A stretch of DNA of 64,000 bases from Sphingomonas faeni (GCF_023195535.1 NZ_JALPNF010000006.1:162886-226885); one strand, 5' to 3'. Counted from the stretch's first letter, positions 8,781 to 18,862 are shown. Notes: generated by a model from the letters alone, not told the origin. Translations and numbers: made by a program.

Positions 8781-10445
8781 CTAATCGATCTTCGGCAGGG
8801 TCTCGAACTGGTGGTACGGTGGCGGCGAGGAGATCGTCCACTCCAGCGTCGTCGCGCCGTCGCCCCAGGGGTTGTCGCCCGCCGGCTTGCCCGCGATCAT
8901 CGACCAGATCAGGTTGACGAAGAACACCGCCATGCCTGCGCCCATGATCATGTAGCCCACCGAAGCGACCGTGTTCCAATGCTCGTATTCCGGCGTGTAG
9001 TCCGGAATGCGGCGCGGCATGCCCTGGAGACCCAGGAAATGCATCGGGAAGAACATCACGTTCACGCCGATGAAGAACACCCAGAAGTGCAGCTGGCCGA
9101 GGAACTCGTTGTACATCTTCCCCGACATCTTCGGGAACCAGTAATAGAACCCGGCGAACAGCGAGAACACCGCACCCAGTGACAGCACATAGTGGAAATG
9201 CGCCACCACGTAGTAGGTGTCCTGCATGTAATCGTCGATGCCGCCATTGGCGAGCACCACGCCGGTCACGCCGCCGACGGTGAACATGAAGATGAACCCG
9301 ATCGACCACACCATCGGGGTCTTGAAGGTCAGCGAACCGCCCCACATCGTCGCGATCCACGAGAAGATCTTGATGCCGGTCGGCACCGCGATGACCATCG
9401 TCGCCGCGGTGAAGTACATCTTGGTGTTCACGCTGAGGCCGGTGGTGAACATGTGGTGCGCCCACACGACGAACCCGACCACGCCGATCGCGACCATCGC
9501 ATAGGCCATGCCGAGATAGCCGAAGACCGGCTTGCGGCTGAACGTCGAGATGATCTGGCTGACGATGCCGAAGCCCGGCAGGATCATGATGTAGACTTCG
9601 GGATGGCCGAAGAACCAGAACAGATGCTGGTACAGGACGGGATCGCCGCCGCCGGCCGGATCGAAGAACGTCGTGCCGAAGTTGCGATCGGTCAGCAGCA
9701 TCGTGATCGCCGCGGCGAGCACCGGCAGCGCCAGCAGCAGCAGGAACGCGGTGACGAGCATCGACCACACGAACAGCGGCATCTTGTGCAGCGTCATGCC
9801 CGGCGCACGCATGTTGAAGATCGTCGTGATGAAGTTGATCGCGCCGAGGATCGACGATGCACCCGCGAGATGGAGCGCGAGGATCGCCATGTCGGTCGAC
9901 GGTCCGGGCTCGCCGTACGTCGAGAGCGGGGCGTAGAGCGTCCAGCCGTTACCAGCGCCACCGAAGAACGGCGAAGCGAGCAGCAGCGTGAAGGCGGGGA
10001 TCAGCAGCCAGAACGAGACGTTGTTCATGCGCGGGAACGCCATGTCCGGCGCGCCGATCATGATCGGCACGAACCAGTTGCCGAACCCGCCGACCATGGC
10101 GGGCATGACCATGAAGAACACCATGATCAGGCCATGCGCGGTGATCAGCACGTTCCAGAGATGGAGCGATTCGTCGAGGCTGGCGCTGCCGCCGTGAAGC
10201 ATCGACGCCCAGCCCTGGAGATACTGGATGCCGGGATGCGCCAATTCGGCGCGCATGAGGCCCGAGACCGAGCCGCCGATGATCCCCGCGACGATCGCGA
10301 AGATCAGGTACAGCGTGCCGATGTCCTTGTGGTTGGTCGACATGAACCAACGCGCGAAGAAGCCCGGTTTGTGATCGGTATCGTGGTGATGGTCGTGCGC
10401 TTCGTGGCTTACGAACGCCGACGGATGGAGAGCGATGTCGGTCAT
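8781..10445 (-). CDS. ctaD: Cytochrome c oxidase subunit I (aa3-type)
   Basis: Catalytic heme-copper subunit reducing oxygen to water and pumping protons. The 554-residue protein has twelve membrane helices, the D-channel Glu in [13 protein letters not shown], and the CuB-side His pair in [22 protein letters not shown] supplies the heme a3/heme a His ligands near the C-terminal side. It begins one base after the ctaC stop. The set of residues marks it as an A1-type oxidase; ctaC carries the CuA site, so the donor is cytochrome c. Confidence 0.98.
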   Translation of the reverse strand: MTDIALHPSAFVSHEAHDHHHDTDHKPGFFARWFMSTNHKDIGTLYLIFAIVAGIIGGSVSGLMRAELAHPGIQYLQGWASMLHGGSASLDESLHLWNVLITAHGLIMVFFMVMPAMVGGFGNWFVPIMIGAPDMAFPRMNNVSFWLLIPAFTLLLASPFFGGAGNGWTLYAPLSTYGEPGPSTDMAILALHLAGASSILGAINFITTIFNMRAPGMTLHKMPLFVWSMLVTAFLLLLALPVLAAAITMLLTDRNFGTTFFDPAGGGDPVLYQHLFWFFGHPEVYIMILPGFGIVSQIISTFSRKPVFGYLGMAYAMVAIGVVGFVVWAHHMFTTGLSVNTKMYFTAATMVIAVPTGIKIFSWIATMWGGSLTFKTPMVWSIGFIFMFTVGGVTGVVLANGGIDDYMQDTYYVVAHFHYVLSLGAVFSLFAGFYYWFPKMSGKMYNEFLGQLHFWVFFIGVNVMFFPMHFLGLQGMPRRIPDYTPEYEHWNTVASVGYMIMGAGMAVFFVNLIWSMIAGKPAGDNPWGDGATTLEWTISSPPPYHQFETLPKID

Positions 10446-10446
10446 C

Positions 10447-11640
10447 TTACAGTCCCGCGTTGCCGGCGCCGGCCGGGTTTGAGGTGGCGCCCTGCGTCGT
10501 TGCGGGCGCTGCGGTGGTCACGTTCTCGACCGGGCCGGTGGCGTTGGCGGTTTCCGCAGCCTCCTCGACCTTCGCCGCGGAGCCGTCGGCGCCGGGCTGC
10601 GGGATGACCTTGTCGGACGCCTTGCCGGGGGTCGGCATCGTGCCGCCCTTGGCGCGGACCCAGGCCGCGTATTCGGCGGGCGGAACGGCCTCGACCGCGA
10701 TCGGCATATAGCCGTGGCGCGCGCCGCACAGTTCCGAGCACTGGCCGAAATACAGGCCGGGCTTGTCGATCGTGAAGCTCGTCTCGTTCAGGCGACCGGG
10801 GATCGCGTCGAGCTTGATCCAGAACGCCGGAACCGCCCAGCTGTGGATCACGTCGTTCGACGTCGTGATCAGGCGGATCGGCACGCCCACGGGCAGGACG
10901 ATGCGGTTGTCGGTGGCAAGCAGCTTGGGACCGTCGGCATCGACACGGGCGCGCTCGCCGGCAGCGACCTCACCCTTCTCCTTCAGCATGTTGGCGGTAA
11001 TCTCGAAGCCGCCATTGTCTGGATACTGATAGGTCCAATACCATTGATTGCCGATCGCCTTGAGCGTCACCGCGCCCGATGGCGCCGGCTTGAACTGCGC
11101 CTGGAGTAGCCCGATCGAGGGGACCGCGATCAGCACGAGGATCACGACCGGCGCGAGTGTCCAGATGATCTCGATGAAAGTGTTGTGGCTGGTCTTCGAC
11201 GCGACCGGATTGCGGGCCTTGCGATAGCGGAACGACACCCAGAACAGCAGCGCGAGCACGAACAGCGAGATGATCGTGATCGTCGGCACCAGGATCGAAT
11301 TGTGCATCCAGTGCGCGAACTGGCCGTTCTTGGTCACCTGGGGCTGGAGGCCGAACAGGCCGTCGGTCGGCTGGCCGATCATCGGCTTGGCCGTCATCGC
11401 CGGCGCACCGTCCATCGCGAGTTCGGGGCTGGACGGGTTGGCGGTCGGCGTCGCGGCCGATGTGGTCGGCGCGGTGTTGGAGACACCACCCGGCGCTGCC
11501 GCGGCCTGCGGTGCGGGTGCCGCTGCTGGCGTGTTCGTCGGCGTGCTTGCAGGCTGGGCCGCATGCCCGGCGACACCACCGAGACTCGCCAGTGCGAGCC
11601 CCGCTGCCATCGCAAATCCTCTCATCCCCATCTTGCGCAT
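10447..11640 (-). CDS. ctaC: Cytochrome c oxidase subunit II with long low-complexity extensions
   Basis: Carries the CuA centre that accepts electrons from cytochrome c. The CuA ligands are in [14 protein letters not shown] (Cys, Glu, Cys, His, Met), with the first His in [11 protein letters not shown] signal peptide (residues 1-27) precedes about 85 residues of Ala/Pro/Thr-rich sequence before the two membrane helices. A further 55 Ala/Thr/Glu-rich residues follow the CuA domain. At 397 residues it is about 100 longer than typical subunit II. First gene of the minus-strand oxidase operon. Confidence 0.97.
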   Translation of the reverse strand: MRKMGMRGFAMAAGLALASLGGVAGHAAQPASTPTNTPAAAPAPQAAAAPGGVSNTAPTTSAATPTANPSSPELAMDGAPAMTAKPMIGQPTDGLFGLQPQVTKNGQFAHWMHNSILVPTITIISLFVLALLFWVSFRYRKARNPVASKTSHNTFIEIIWTLAPVVILVLIAVPSIGLLQAQFKPAPSGAVTLKAIGNQWYWTYQYPDNGGFEITANMLKEKGEVAAGERARVDADGPKLLATDNRIVLPVGVPIRLITTSNDVIHSWAVPAFWIKLDAIPGRLNETSFTIDKPGLYFGQCSELCGARHGYMPIAVEAVPPAEYAAWVRAKGGTMPTPGKASDKVIPQPGADGSAAKVEEAAETANATGPVENVTTAAPATTQGATSNPAGAGNAGL

Positions 11641-11777
11641 CGTTATTCTTGACCCCGGTTTATAGCGAACCCGATATCACGGACGCGCGGATGTCTGCTT
11701 ATAATTTGTTCACGGCTATACCCGGCAGGGGGGCTTGCCTCAAGCATTGTCTCTAACCATCGCTTCACCCCCCCCCC

Positions 11778-11861
11778 CGTCATCCCGGCGCCACGCTCCG
11801 CCGTCCTGAAGCCACGCTCCGGCGTCATGATGCCATACTCCGTCATCCTGGCACCACACTC
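11778..11861. repeat. Degenerate tandem array of a CGTCATCCTG-type unit
   Basis: Four imperfect units beginning CGTC(AT/CT)C, at 11778, 11802, 11823 and 11841, each ending in a CCA(C/T)(G/A)CTCC-like block. Spacing is 24, 21 and 18 bases. The units resemble the left arm of the family B palindrome that follows directly. Confidence 0.6.
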
Positions 11862-11942
11862 CGTCATCCTGACGGAAGTCAGGACCCAGAGCCACGGGGG
11901 TGGCGTTCGGTATGCTGGGTCCTGACTTTCGTCAGGTTGACG
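11862..11942. repeat. Family B intergenic palindrome, copy 2
   Basis: Arms CGTCATCCTGACGGAAGTCA and inverse TGACTTTCGTCAGGTTGACG, each with one or two mismatches to the consensus. About 120 bases upstream of pyrE. Confidence 0.85.
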
Positions 11943-12075
11943 GGCCGGGGTGATAACGGGCGGGGGGTGATGGCGAGCTGTGGTGACGTGTGATGCCCGA
12001 AGCGCCGGTTCTCGTTGCACGGCCATTCCCGCGCTCGTATCAGCGCGGGCAGACCATTTGGAGCGATGACCCGCG

Positions 12076-12660
12076 ATGACCGAAGACGACGTGCTCGCCG
12101 AATTCCGCGCTGCCGAAGCGTTGCTCGAAGGGCATTTCATCCTGTCCTCGGGCCTCCGCAGTTCGCGCTACCTGCAATGCGCGCGGGTTTTGATGGATCC
12201 GGCGCGAGGCGCCCGGTTGTCGGAGGCGCTGGTGGCGTCGATCCCGGCGGACTTGCGCGCGCAGATCGACATCGTGGTGTCGCCGGCGATGGGCGGCGTA
12301 ATCGCCGGACACGAGATGGGCCGCGCGCTGGGTGTCGAGGCGGTATTCCTCGAGCGGCCCGACGGCGTATTCGAGCTCCGCCGTGGGTTCCGGCTCGCGC
12401 CCGGCCAGCGCGTGCTTATGATGGAAGACGTCGTCACCACCGGACTGTCGTCTCGCGAGGCGATCGCGGCGATCGGGCGCGCGGGCGGCGTGACCGTCGC
12501 GGCGGCATCGCTGGTGGATCGCTCGAACGGAACGGCGGATCTCGGCGTGCCGTTCTTCCCGCTGATCCGGCTCGACGTGCCGACCTATCCGGCGAATGCG
12601 TTGCCACCCGAACTGGCCGCGATCCCCGCGATCAAGCCCGGCAGCAGGGCGGCGGCATGA
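12076..12660 (+). CDS. pyrE: Orotate phosphoribosyltransferase
   Basis: Makes orotidine 5'-phosphate from orotate and PRPP in pyrimidine synthesis. The 194-residue protein contains the PRPP-binding motif [14 protein letters not shown] and the orotate-side segment [18 protein letters not shown]. Length is normal for the short bacterial form. The stop overlaps the pdxJ start by ATGA, the first of a chain of coupled genes. Confidence 0.96.
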   Translation: MTEDDVLAEFRAAEALLEGHFILSSGLRSSRYLQCARVLMDPARGARLSEALVASIPADLRAQIDIVVSPAMGGVIAGHEMGRALGVEAVFLERPDGVFELRRGFRLAPGQRVLMMEDVVTTGLSSREAIAAIGRAGGVTVAAASLVDRSNGTADLGVPFFPLIRLDVPTYPANALPPELAAIPAIKPGSRAAA

Positions 12661-13397
12661 GCCCCGCCGGCAACGACCACCTCCGCCTCGGCGTCAACAT
12701 CGACCACGTCGCGACCGTGCGGAATGCGCGAGGGGCTGGCTATCCGGATCCGGTACGCGCGGCGCTGGTCGCGGCGGCGGCGGGGGCGGACGGAATCACC
12801 GCGCATCTGCGCGAGGATCGTCGGCACATCACCGACGACGACATCGCGCGGCTGTCGGCCGAACTGACGATCCCGCTCAACCTTGAGATGGCAGCGACCG
12901 ACGAGATGCTCGGGATCGCGCTGCGCCACAAGCCGCACGCCGCGTGCATCGTGCCGGAAAAGCGCGAGGAACTCACCACCGAGGGCGGGCTCGACGTCGC
13001 CGGGCACTACGACCGGATGGCGCGGCTGGTCGACACACTCGCGGGAGCGGGGATCCGCGTGTCGCTGTTCATCGAACCGGACGCGCGGCAGATCGAGGCG
13101 GCGGTGCGGCTCAAGGTGCCGGTGATCGAACTGCACACCGGGCTCTACGCGGAGCTGTCTGGCGAGGCGCGGACGGTGGAACTGCGCCGGCTGACCGATG
13201 CGGCGGCGCTGGCGGCGAAGAACGGCATCGAGGTGCACGCGGGGCACGGCCTGACCTACGACAACGTCGCGCCGATCGCGGCTATCCGGCAGGTTCGGGA
13301 GCTGAACATCGGGCATTTCCTGGTCGGGGAGGCACTGTTCGTCGGGCTTGGTGAAGCGGTTCGGCTTATGCGTGAGGCTATGGATGCGGCGCGGTAG
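12657..13397 (+). CDS. pdxJ: Pyridoxine 5'-phosphate synthase
   Basis: Condenses 3-amino-2-oxopropyl phosphate with deoxyxylulose 5-phosphate to give pyridoxine phosphate. The 246-residue TIM-barrel protein has the signatures [16 protein letters not shown] near the N-terminus, [16 protein letters not shown], and the C-terminal [13 protein letters not shown]. The ATG at 12657 overlaps the pyrE stop by four bases; longer in-frame extensions only re-read pyrE. The DXP-dependent B6 route fits the MEP pathway gene ispG found at 35335. Confidence 0.96.
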   Translation: MSPAGNDHLRLGVNIDHVATVRNARGAGYPDPVRAALVAAAAGADGITAHLREDRRHITDDDIARLSAELTIPLNLEMAATDEMLGIALRHKPHAACIVPEKREELTTEGGLDVAGHYDRMARLVDTLAGAGIRVSLFIEPDARQIEAAVRLKVPVIELHTGLYAELSGEARTVELRRLTDAAALAAKNGIEVHAGHGLTYDNVAPIAAIRQVRELNIGHFLVGEALFVGLGEAVRLMREAMDAAR

Positions 13398-13406
13398 AAG
13401 CCGCAG

Positions 13407-13490
13407 CCGTCATCCCAGCGAAAGCTGGGATATCATGGTGACGAAGCGTCCCCTTGCGGCACGAGATCCCAGCTTTCGCTGGGATGACGG
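13407..13490. repeat. Family C intergenic palindrome, copy 3
   Basis: Arms CCGTCATCCCAGCGAAAGCT and inverse ending GCTGGGATGACGG. It sits between pdxJ and acpS, separating two otherwise tightly linked genes by 108 bases. Confidence 0.9.
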
Positions 13491-13505
13491 GGTTGGGGTG
13501 CGGCC

Positions 13506-13940
13506 ATGATCATCGGGCTCGGGTCCGACCTGTGCAACATCGAGCGGATCGCTGCGTCGGTCGAGCGGTTCGGGGAGCGGTTCGAGCAGCGCGTCTTTAC
13601 AGATGTCGAGCGGGCTAAGGCGGCGCGGCGGCCTTTTACCAAGGCGGGGACGCTGGCGAAGCGGTTTGCGGCCAAGGAGGCGTTTTCGAAGGCGGTCGGG
13701 ACCGGGTTTCGCGCGGGCGTGTTCATGCGCGATATCGGCGTGGTCAACGCACGCAGCGGCGCGCCGACGCTGGCGTTGACCGGGGGCGCCAAAGCGAGGC
13801 TTGACGCGTTGACCCCCGAAGGCCACGCCGCGCGCGTGCATCTGACGATGACGGATGATCATCCGTGGGCGCAGGCCTTCGTGATCATCGAAGCTATACC
13901 TGTGATATCTCCGGACACGAGCCTGGATATGAATCGATGA
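13506..13940 (+). CDS. acpS: Holo-[acyl-carrier-protein] synthase
   Basis: Transfers 4'-phosphopantetheine from CoA to apo-ACP. The 144-residue AcpS-type protein has the Mg-binding Asp in [12 protein letters not shown] and the Glu in [16 protein letters not shown], the two family hallmarks. The C-terminal part is slightly longer than the 120-130 residues usual. The stop overlaps the lepB ATG by four bases; acpS-lepB adjacency is typical of alphaproteobacteria. Confidence 0.95.
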   Translation: MIIGLGSDLCNIERIAASVERFGERFEQRVFTDVERAKAARRPFTKAGTLAKRFAAKEAFSKAVGTGFRAGVFMRDIGVVNARSGAPTLALTGGAKARLDALTPEGHAARVHLTMTDDHPWAQAFVIIEAIPVISPDTSLDMNR

Positions 13941-14917
13941 AGGACGCGGCGTTGGACGGCAACGAGTTCCAGGAAAAGCCCCTCGCGCAGACGACCGCGG
14001 CCGATACCGCGCCACCGGCCGGCGCCACGTCTGAAACGACCCGCCGCCGCGGCACCGACTGGTGGGGCGAGGTGAAGGGGATCTTCTGGCTGATCCTGGT
14101 CGTGCTCGGCTTCCACAGCTTCATCGCCAAGCCCTTCTATATCCCCAGCGAATCGATGCTGCCGGGCCTGCGCATCGGCGACCGTCTGGTGGTGACCAAG
14201 TTCGCCTATGGCTGGTCGTTCGTTTCGCCGACGATCCCGAACCCGGTCGCGATCTTCAAGGGCGTCGTGTTGCGCCAGCAGGAAGACAGCTGGAGCGTCT
14301 CGCTGCCGTTCATCCACGGCCGGCTGTTCGGCTCGCTGCCGACGCGCGGCGACGTGGTGATCGTGACGCCGCCAGGCACGCATAACGACTATATCAAGCG
14401 CGTCATCGGCCTGCCGGGCGACAGACTGGCCGTGCGCGGCGGGATCGTGTTCCTCAACGGCGTCGCGGTGAAGCGCGGCCCCTTGCACGACACGCTGATC
14501 CCGGTCGACACCAACAGCCCGTGCAGCGAGATCGACTATCCCGGCGCGCGCGAGACGCTGCCCGACGGTCGCGCAATGTGCCGCCTGCCGACCTATACCG
14601 AGACTCTGCCGAACGGCCGTCGCTACGAGACGATCGATCTCGAATCGGATAGCCAGGGCGACAATTTCGCGGAGATCACGATCCCCGCGAACCATGTCTT
14701 CCTGATGGGCGACAACCGCGATCGCTCCGCCGACAGCCGGTTCGCGCTCAGCCAGCTCGGGCTCGGCGGGCCGGTGCCGTACGAGAATCTCGGCGGCCGT
14801 GCGGAGTTCATCACTTTCAGCCTCGACGGCGATGCGACGTTCAATCCGCTGACGTGGTGGGGATCGCTGCGGCCGGATCGCGCCGGTACGTCGCTGCATC
14901 CCGCCAAGGCCGATTGA
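13937..14917 (+). CDS. lepB: Signal peptidase I
   Basis: Inner-membrane serine protease that removes Sec/Tat signal peptides. The 326-residue S26 protein has a polar N-terminus of about 45 residues, one membrane helix (49-64), the catalytic Ser73 in [10 protein letters not shown], and the general-base Lys154 in [15 protein letters not shown]. The C-terminal box [13 protein letters not shown] is present. The start ATG 13937 overlaps the acpS stop; an upstream in-frame extension exists but only re-reads acpS. Confidence 0.96.
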   Translation: MKDAALDGNEFQEKPLAQTTAADTAPPAGATSETTRRRGTDWWGEVKGIFWLILVVLGFHSFIAKPFYIPSESMLPGLRIGDRLVVTKFAYGWSFVSPTIPNPVAIFKGVVLRQQEDSWSVSLPFIHGRLFGSLPTRGDVVIVTPPGTHNDYIKRVIGLPGDRLAVRGGIVFLNGVAVKRGPLHDTLIPVDTNSPCSEIDYPGARETLPDGRAMCRLPTYTETLPNGRRYETIDLESDSQGDNFAEITIPANHVFLMGDNRDRSADSRFALSQLGLGGPVPYENLGGRAEFITFSLDGDATFNPLTWWGSLRPDRAGTSLHPAKAD

Positions 14918-14918
14918 G

Positions 14919-15992
14919 GTGGCCGACGATAAAGCCGTCACCGAACTCAGCCCGGTCGAGATGCGCGATCCGTTCCTGCGCAAGGAACTGAAGCGCGCGA
15001 TCATCTGGCTCGGGCTTGCCTGCGTGATCGCGCTGCTGATCGTGCTAGTCCAGCCGTTGCTGATCATATTTGCCGGCGTGGTGTTCGCGGCGTTGCTCGA
15101 TGGCGGCGTGCGGTTGCTCGGTCGGGTGCTGCCGATCGGGCGCGGCTGGCGGTTGCTGATCGTCGTGCTGCTGACGTTCGCGTTCCTGGTCGGCACCTTC
15201 GTCCTGACGGGCGTGCAGGTGACCGAGCAGGTCATGCAGTTGCGCTCGACGCTGGAATCGCAGGCCAATCGCTTCACGAGCTATCTGAGTGCGCAGGGGC
15301 TGATGCCAGGCGCGTCGGACGTCAACGGGATCGTCAAGCAGGCGCTGGGCTCGGTCGGGCGGGTGACATCGTGGGTCGGCACCGCGATCGGCGCGCTGAC
15401 CAGCATGTTCATGATCCTGATCCTCGGACTGTTCATCGCGATGGATCCGGGGACCTATTCGCGCGGGCTCCAGTGGATGGTGCCGATCGACCTGCGGCCC
15501 GAATTCGCCAAGACGTTGGTCAAGATGGGCGACACGTTGCGCAAGCTGCTCGCCGGGCGCCTGCTGGGCATGGCGGTCGAGGGTGTCGCGACGGGTATCG
15601 CGCTGACGATCGGTGGCGTGCCGATGGCGATGCTGCTTGGCATCATCGCGGGCATCCTGGCGTTCATCCCGAACGTCGGCGCGATCGTGACCGGCGTGCT
15701 GATGGTCGCGGTCGGGTTCAGCGCGGGCCTCGACACGGGCTATTGGGCGATCGGCACGTATCTCGTGGTGCAGACGATCGACGGGTATGTGATCGTGCCG
15801 ATGGTGGCGAAGCGTACGGTGGATCTGCCACCGGCGTTGACCTTGGGTGCGCAGATTTTGGCAAGCGCGCTGTTCGGGATCTTGGGGCTGGCGCTGGCTG
15901 ACCCGATGACTGCGATGCTGAAGACGGCCTTGGAGCGGCGTTCGGCGCGGGAAGAGGAGAAGGCTGAGGCGGTTGGTGAGGCTAGGGACTGA
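14919..15992 (+). CDS. AI-2E family transporter (PerM/TqsA-like permease)
   Basis: A 357-residue inner-membrane protein with about seven to eight helices, including the family-typical C-terminal block GTYLVVQTIDGYVIVPMVAKR. Members include exporters of autoinducer-2, but substrates differ widely and none can be assigned here. GTG start two bases after the lepB stop, so probably co-transcribed with lepB. The C-terminus is a charged Glu/Arg-rich tail. Confidence 0.85.
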   Translation: MADDKAVTELSPVEMRDPFLRKELKRAIIWLGLACVIALLIVLVQPLLIIFAGVVFAALLDGGVRLLGRVLPIGRGWRLLIVVLLTFAFLVGTFVLTGVQVTEQVMQLRSTLESQANRFTSYLSAQGLMPGASDVNGIVKQALGSVGRVTSWVGTAIGALTSMFMILILGLFIAMDPGTYSRGLQWMVPIDLRPEFAKTLVKMGDTLRKLLAGRLLGMAVEGVATGIALTIGGVPMAMLLGIIAGILAFIPNVGAIVTGVLMVAVGFSAGLDTGYWAIGTYLVVQTIDGYVIVPMVAKRTVDLPPALTLGAQILASALFGILGLALADPMTAMLKTALERRSAREEEKAEAVGEARD

Positions 15993-16007
15993 CTTGATTT
16001 AGCTTAT

Positions 16008-16099
16008 CCACCTTCCGTCATCCCCGCGGACGCGGGGACCCATACTGGCAAACCCCTGAGGATATGGGTTCCCGCGTCCGCGGGGATGACGGAAGGTGG
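16008..16099. repeat. Family C variant palindrome (GTCATCCCCGCGGACGCGG type)
   Basis: Arms CCACCTTCCGTCATCCCCGC and the exact inverse GCGGGGATGACGGAAGGTGG; longer arms of about 36 bases when internal bases are included. It lies between convergent genes (AI-2E permease and GT4). Core GTCATCC...GGATGAC ends are shared with families B and C, but the internal hairpin differs. Confidence 0.88.
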
Positions 16100-16139
16100 G
16101 GGCGGAGACCGATAATGGGGCGGGGAAAAAAGTAGGAAA

Positions 16140-17204
16140 TTACCGTCCTACCATCTGGTCGAAGAGAGCAAGGTAGCGCTCCGCCGAGTCGGCACCCGGT
16201 TGCGGGACCGGCTCCGGCCGCTGCACGGTCGGCGCAAGCCACGCGTCCAGCGCATCGACCAGCGCGGCGGCGTCGTCTCTCGCGACAACCGTGCCGCGAT
16301 CGGGCCGGTCGACGATCTCCGCCACCGCCGCGCTCGAATCGGTCGAGACCACCGGCGTCCCGACCGACAGCGCCTCGCGCAACACCCCCGGCACGCCTTC
16401 GTAATCGGAGGTCAGCGCCAGCACAGTCGCGCGGGCCATCACCGGGAGGGGATCGCCGCTGTGGCCGAGCAGGAGGACGCGGTCCCCCAAGGCAAGTTCT
16501 CGAACCTGAGCCTTGATCGCGCCCCGCTCGCTCCCTTCGCCGAGGATAACCAGCGGTATCGTCCGGTCCGCCAGCAGCGGCAGCGCGGCGATTAGCCGGT
16601 CCCAGCGCTTCTGCAGTTCGAGCCGACCGACGCCGAGAATGAAACGATCAGGCAGGTCCGGCACTTTTCCCGGAATCGGCACCGCCGGCGGGTTCGGAAT
16701 GACGCTCGTCCGCCCGACCATCCGCGTCGCCCGCGCCGCCTCCTCCGCAGTCGCCGGAGTCATCGCCACGAGGTGATCGAGGAAGCTGCCGTGCCGCGCC
16801 AGCCAGACCTGGTGCGCCGCGTGCATCAGCCGGCTATGATCCGCCCGTGCAGGCGCGTTGGACATCTTGGCGACGATCGGCGGACAGGTCTTGCCGAGCC
16901 GCAGCCGGGTCCACGCCGCGATCCCCGTGTAGAAATTGCCGGGACAGAAGATCACGTCCGGCGACAGGCGGCGGACGACGCCCGGCAATGCCAGCAACCG
17001 CGAGGGCGTCACGATCTCCAGCCCCTCCGGCAACTCCGTCGCCAGCGGCCCGGCAACATCCTCGATCGCCAGCGTCACCCGCCGCCCCGCCGCCAGCCAG
17101 CCCCGCGCGAGACGCAGTTGCGCGCGCTCGACGCCGCCACCGCGCAGATCCTTCGCATAGGTCAGGATGTGCCGCGCGTTCGGCGGTCCGATCAGGACTG
17201 ACAT
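16140..17204 (-). CDS. Glycosyltransferase family 4
   Basis: A 354-residue GT-B fold enzyme. The N-terminal DLRGGGVERAQLRLARGW is the usual acceptor-side Gly-rich start, ILGVGRLELQKRWDRLI opens the donor domain, and YEGVPGVLREALSVGTPVV is the E-x7-E donor-binding motif. The sugar and acceptor cannot be read. It is transcribed away from the membrane-protein gene at 17352, which starts a plus-strand run of cell-surface-type genes. No membrane segment is obvious. Confidence 0.85.
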   Translation of the reverse strand: MSVLIGPPNARHILTYAKDLRGGGVERAQLRLARGWLAAGRRVTLAIEDVAGPLATELPEGLEIVTPSRLLALPGVVRRLSPDVIFCPGNFYTGIAAWTRLRLGKTCPPIVAKMSNAPARADHSRLMHAAHQVWLARHGSFLDHLVAMTPATAEEAARATRMVGRTSVIPNPPAVPIPGKVPDLPDRFILGVGRLELQKRWDRLIAALPLLADRTIPLVILGEGSERGAIKAQVRELALGDRVLLLGHSGDPLPVMARATVLALTSDYEGVPGVLREALSVGTPVVSTDSSAAVAEIVDRPDRGTVVARDDAAALVDALDAWLAPTVQRPEPVPQPGADSAERYLALFDQMVGR

Positions 17205-17351
17205 ATCGGGGTCATCATAGTGCGCGATGGGTAAAGCGGAGATCGCGACCGATTGAAACCGACTTTGCGTGCACAGGCGGTGCCGGACGGCTATTGTGCC
17301 GGGCGGCCAGCGCCGAAACGGCTATGAGGGCAATGGCTTGAGGAACGGCGA

Positions 17352-18287
17352 GTGATTACGCGTATGGCGAAGACAGGCGAGTCCGAGGGCTATGCGGATA
17401 TCGCGCGCGCCGGGCTCGAGCCGCTGAAGACGCTCGGCAGCCGCTGGCCGGCGATCATCGGCGCGCTGCTGACGCTGGCGATGATCGTCGGGCTGGGCCG
17501 CGAACTGCTCGGGCATGGTCTTGCGGGGCTTTCGCGCTCGGTGCCGCAGGATCCGCGCTTCTATCTGTGCTTCGGCCTGCTCTACATGTCGCCGCCGACC
17601 GGGGATTACGTGATCTTCCGCCGACTCTGGGGGATTCCGCTCGGCGGGCTGGTCGCGCTGATCAAGAAGCGGATCGCGAACGAAGTCGTGTTCGGCTATT
17701 CTGGCGACGCGTATTTCTACGCCTGGGCGCGAGCGAAGGCGCGAATGGTGGCGTCGCCGTTCGGCGCGGTGAAGGACGTCACGATCCTGTCGGCGATCGC
17801 GGGCAATGCGGTGACATTGCTGCTGGTGGCGATCGCCTTGCCGCTCGGCCGGCATCTGCTGACGCACGACCAGTTCCGGACGGTGTTGGCATCGGCAGGC
17901 GTGACGCTGGCGATCTCGCTGCCGTTCCTGATCTTCTCGCGCCGCGTGTTCTCCCTGCCGCGCGCGAAGCTGTGGTGGGTGTTCGGGATCCACTGCATCC
18001 GGCTGCTGTGCGGATCGGTGCTGATCGCGTTCGCGTGGCATTTCGCGCTGCCGGGCGTACCGGTGGGCATGTGGCTGTTCCTCGCCGCCGGGCGCCTGCT
18101 GGTATCGCGCCTGCCGCTGGTGCCGAACAAGGACCTGCTGTTCGCCAACGCCGCGATCCTGTTGATCGGGCAGGACCAGGCCTTGTCCGAGCTGATCGCG
18201 TTCACCGCTGCGCTGACCTTGCTGGTGCATGTCGCGCTGATCATCCTGTTCGGCATCCATGCCGGGCTCACCCGGCTGCGCGCATGA
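17352..18287 (+). CDS. Unrecognised multi-pass membrane protein in glycosyltransferase cluster
   Basis: A 311-residue protein (GTG 17352; ATG 17364 is an alternative). About seven hydrophobic segments are seen: roughly residues 33-50, 70-80, 140-165, 175-200, 210-235, 240-260 and 285-305. The loop after the second segment is basic and holds GYSGDAYFYAWARAKARM. I do not recognise a family; size and layout recall YbhN/lysyl-PG-synthase-type membrane proteins and flippases, but no diagnostic motif supports that. The stop overlaps the next gene's ATG, so it is coupled to the DUF2141 gene. Confidence 0.65.
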   Translation: MITRMAKTGESEGYADIARAGLEPLKTLGSRWPAIIGALLTLAMIVGLGRELLGHGLAGLSRSVPQDPRFYLCFGLLYMSPPTGDYVIFRRLWGIPLGGLVALIKKRIANEVVFGYSGDAYFYAWARAKARMVASPFGAVKDVTILSAIAGNAVTLLLVAIALPLGRHLLTHDQFRTVLASAGVTLAISLPFLIFSRRVFSLPRAKLWWVFGIHCIRLLCGSVLIAFAWHFALPGVPVGMWLFLAAGRLLVSRLPLVPNKDLLFANAAILLIGQDQALSELIAFTAALTLLVHVALIILFGIHAGLTRLRA

Positions 18288-18799
18288 TCCGCGCCTGTGT
18301 CGCGCTGGCCGCGATAGCCGCATTTGCAGGACCCGCCGGGGCGCAGCTGCTCGGCAGCGATGCGGCGGCGTGTCGGCCGGGCGAAGGTCCGGCGATCGCA
18401 GTCGAAGTCACCGGACTGAAGGATCGCATCGGCGAGTTGAAGCTCGAGCTCTATCCCGGGGATGAAGCCGATTTTCTGAAGGACGACCGCGTTCTGATCG
18501 CGGCAGGCAAGACGTTCCGGCGGGTGGTGGTGCCGACGCCTGCGAAGGGCGTGCCGATGCTGTGCATACGGGTGCCGCGGCTGGGCCGTTATGCGCTGTT
18601 GCTGACGCATAATCGCGATGGGAAGAACAAGTTCAGTTTCTGGACCGACGGCGCCGGGTTCGCGAGCAATTTGAAGCTCGGGCGATCGCGGCCCAAGGTC
18701 GAGCAGGCGCTGGTCGAGGTCGGTGCGGGGGTGACGACGGTGCGGATCACCGTGCAGTATCTGCGCGGGCTCGGCGGCTTCGGGCCCGTCACGCCATGA
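18284..18799 (+). CDS. DUF2141 family secreted protein
   Basis: 171 residues with a clear signal peptide (residues 1-20, AFAGPAGA then Q). The mature part has the DUF2141-type pattern: an early VEVTGLKDRIGELKLELY strand pair, a central VPTPAKGVPMLCIRVPRLGRYALLLTH written here as two neighbouring strands, and a FWTDGAGFASN segment. The function of the family is unknown; it is often near carotenoid or surface genes. It overlaps the upstream membrane-protein gene by ATGA. ATG 18284 is preferred because longer frames only re-read that gene. Confidence 0.75.
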   Translation: MIRACVALAAIAAFAGPAGAQLLGSDAAACRPGEGPAIAVEVTGLKDRIGELKLELYPGDEADFLKDDRVLIAAGKTFRRVVVPTPAKGVPMLCIRVPRLGRYALLLTHNRDGKNKFSFWTDGAGFASNLKLGRSRPKVEQALVEVGAGVTTVRITVQYLRGLGGFGPVTP

Positions 18800-18824
18800 G
18801 GGCCCGGCTGTGAGACCCGGCTGC

Positions 18825-18862
18825 GAGAATCGTCCCGTGAGAATCGTCCCGTGAGAATTGTC
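18825..18862 (+). repeat. 14-base tandem duplication at a gene start, creating a five-codon leader ORF
   Basis: The unit GAGAATCGTCCCGT is perfect at 18825-18838 and 18839-18852, and a degenerate third unit (GAGAATTGTC) begins at 18853. As a result the start context of the next gene is duplicated: GTG at 18837 opens a five-codon frame whose TGA (18852-18854) overlaps the true GTG start (18851) in a GTGA junction. Confidence 0.7.

Larger units (their letters stand above)
11641..12075. other. Divergent intergenic region ctaC/pyrE (435 bases)
   Basis: Must hold the ctaC promoter (minus) and pyrE promoter (plus), though no clear -35/-10 boxes are readable. It contains an 11-base C tract (11768-11778), a degenerate tandem array, and a family B palindrome. 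Open frames across it are repeat-derived and were not called. Confidence 0.7.

Noticed and set aside
8596..8784. A 62-codon plus-strand frame downstream of ctaD
   Set aside because: Contains the terminator-like hairpin and a palindrome arm; no ribosome site or protein-like composition.
11643..12140. A 165-codon minus-strand frame upstream of pyrE
   Set aside because: Made of tandem-array and palindrome sequence, with repeated MTE(C/Y)G-like units; no conserved protein features.
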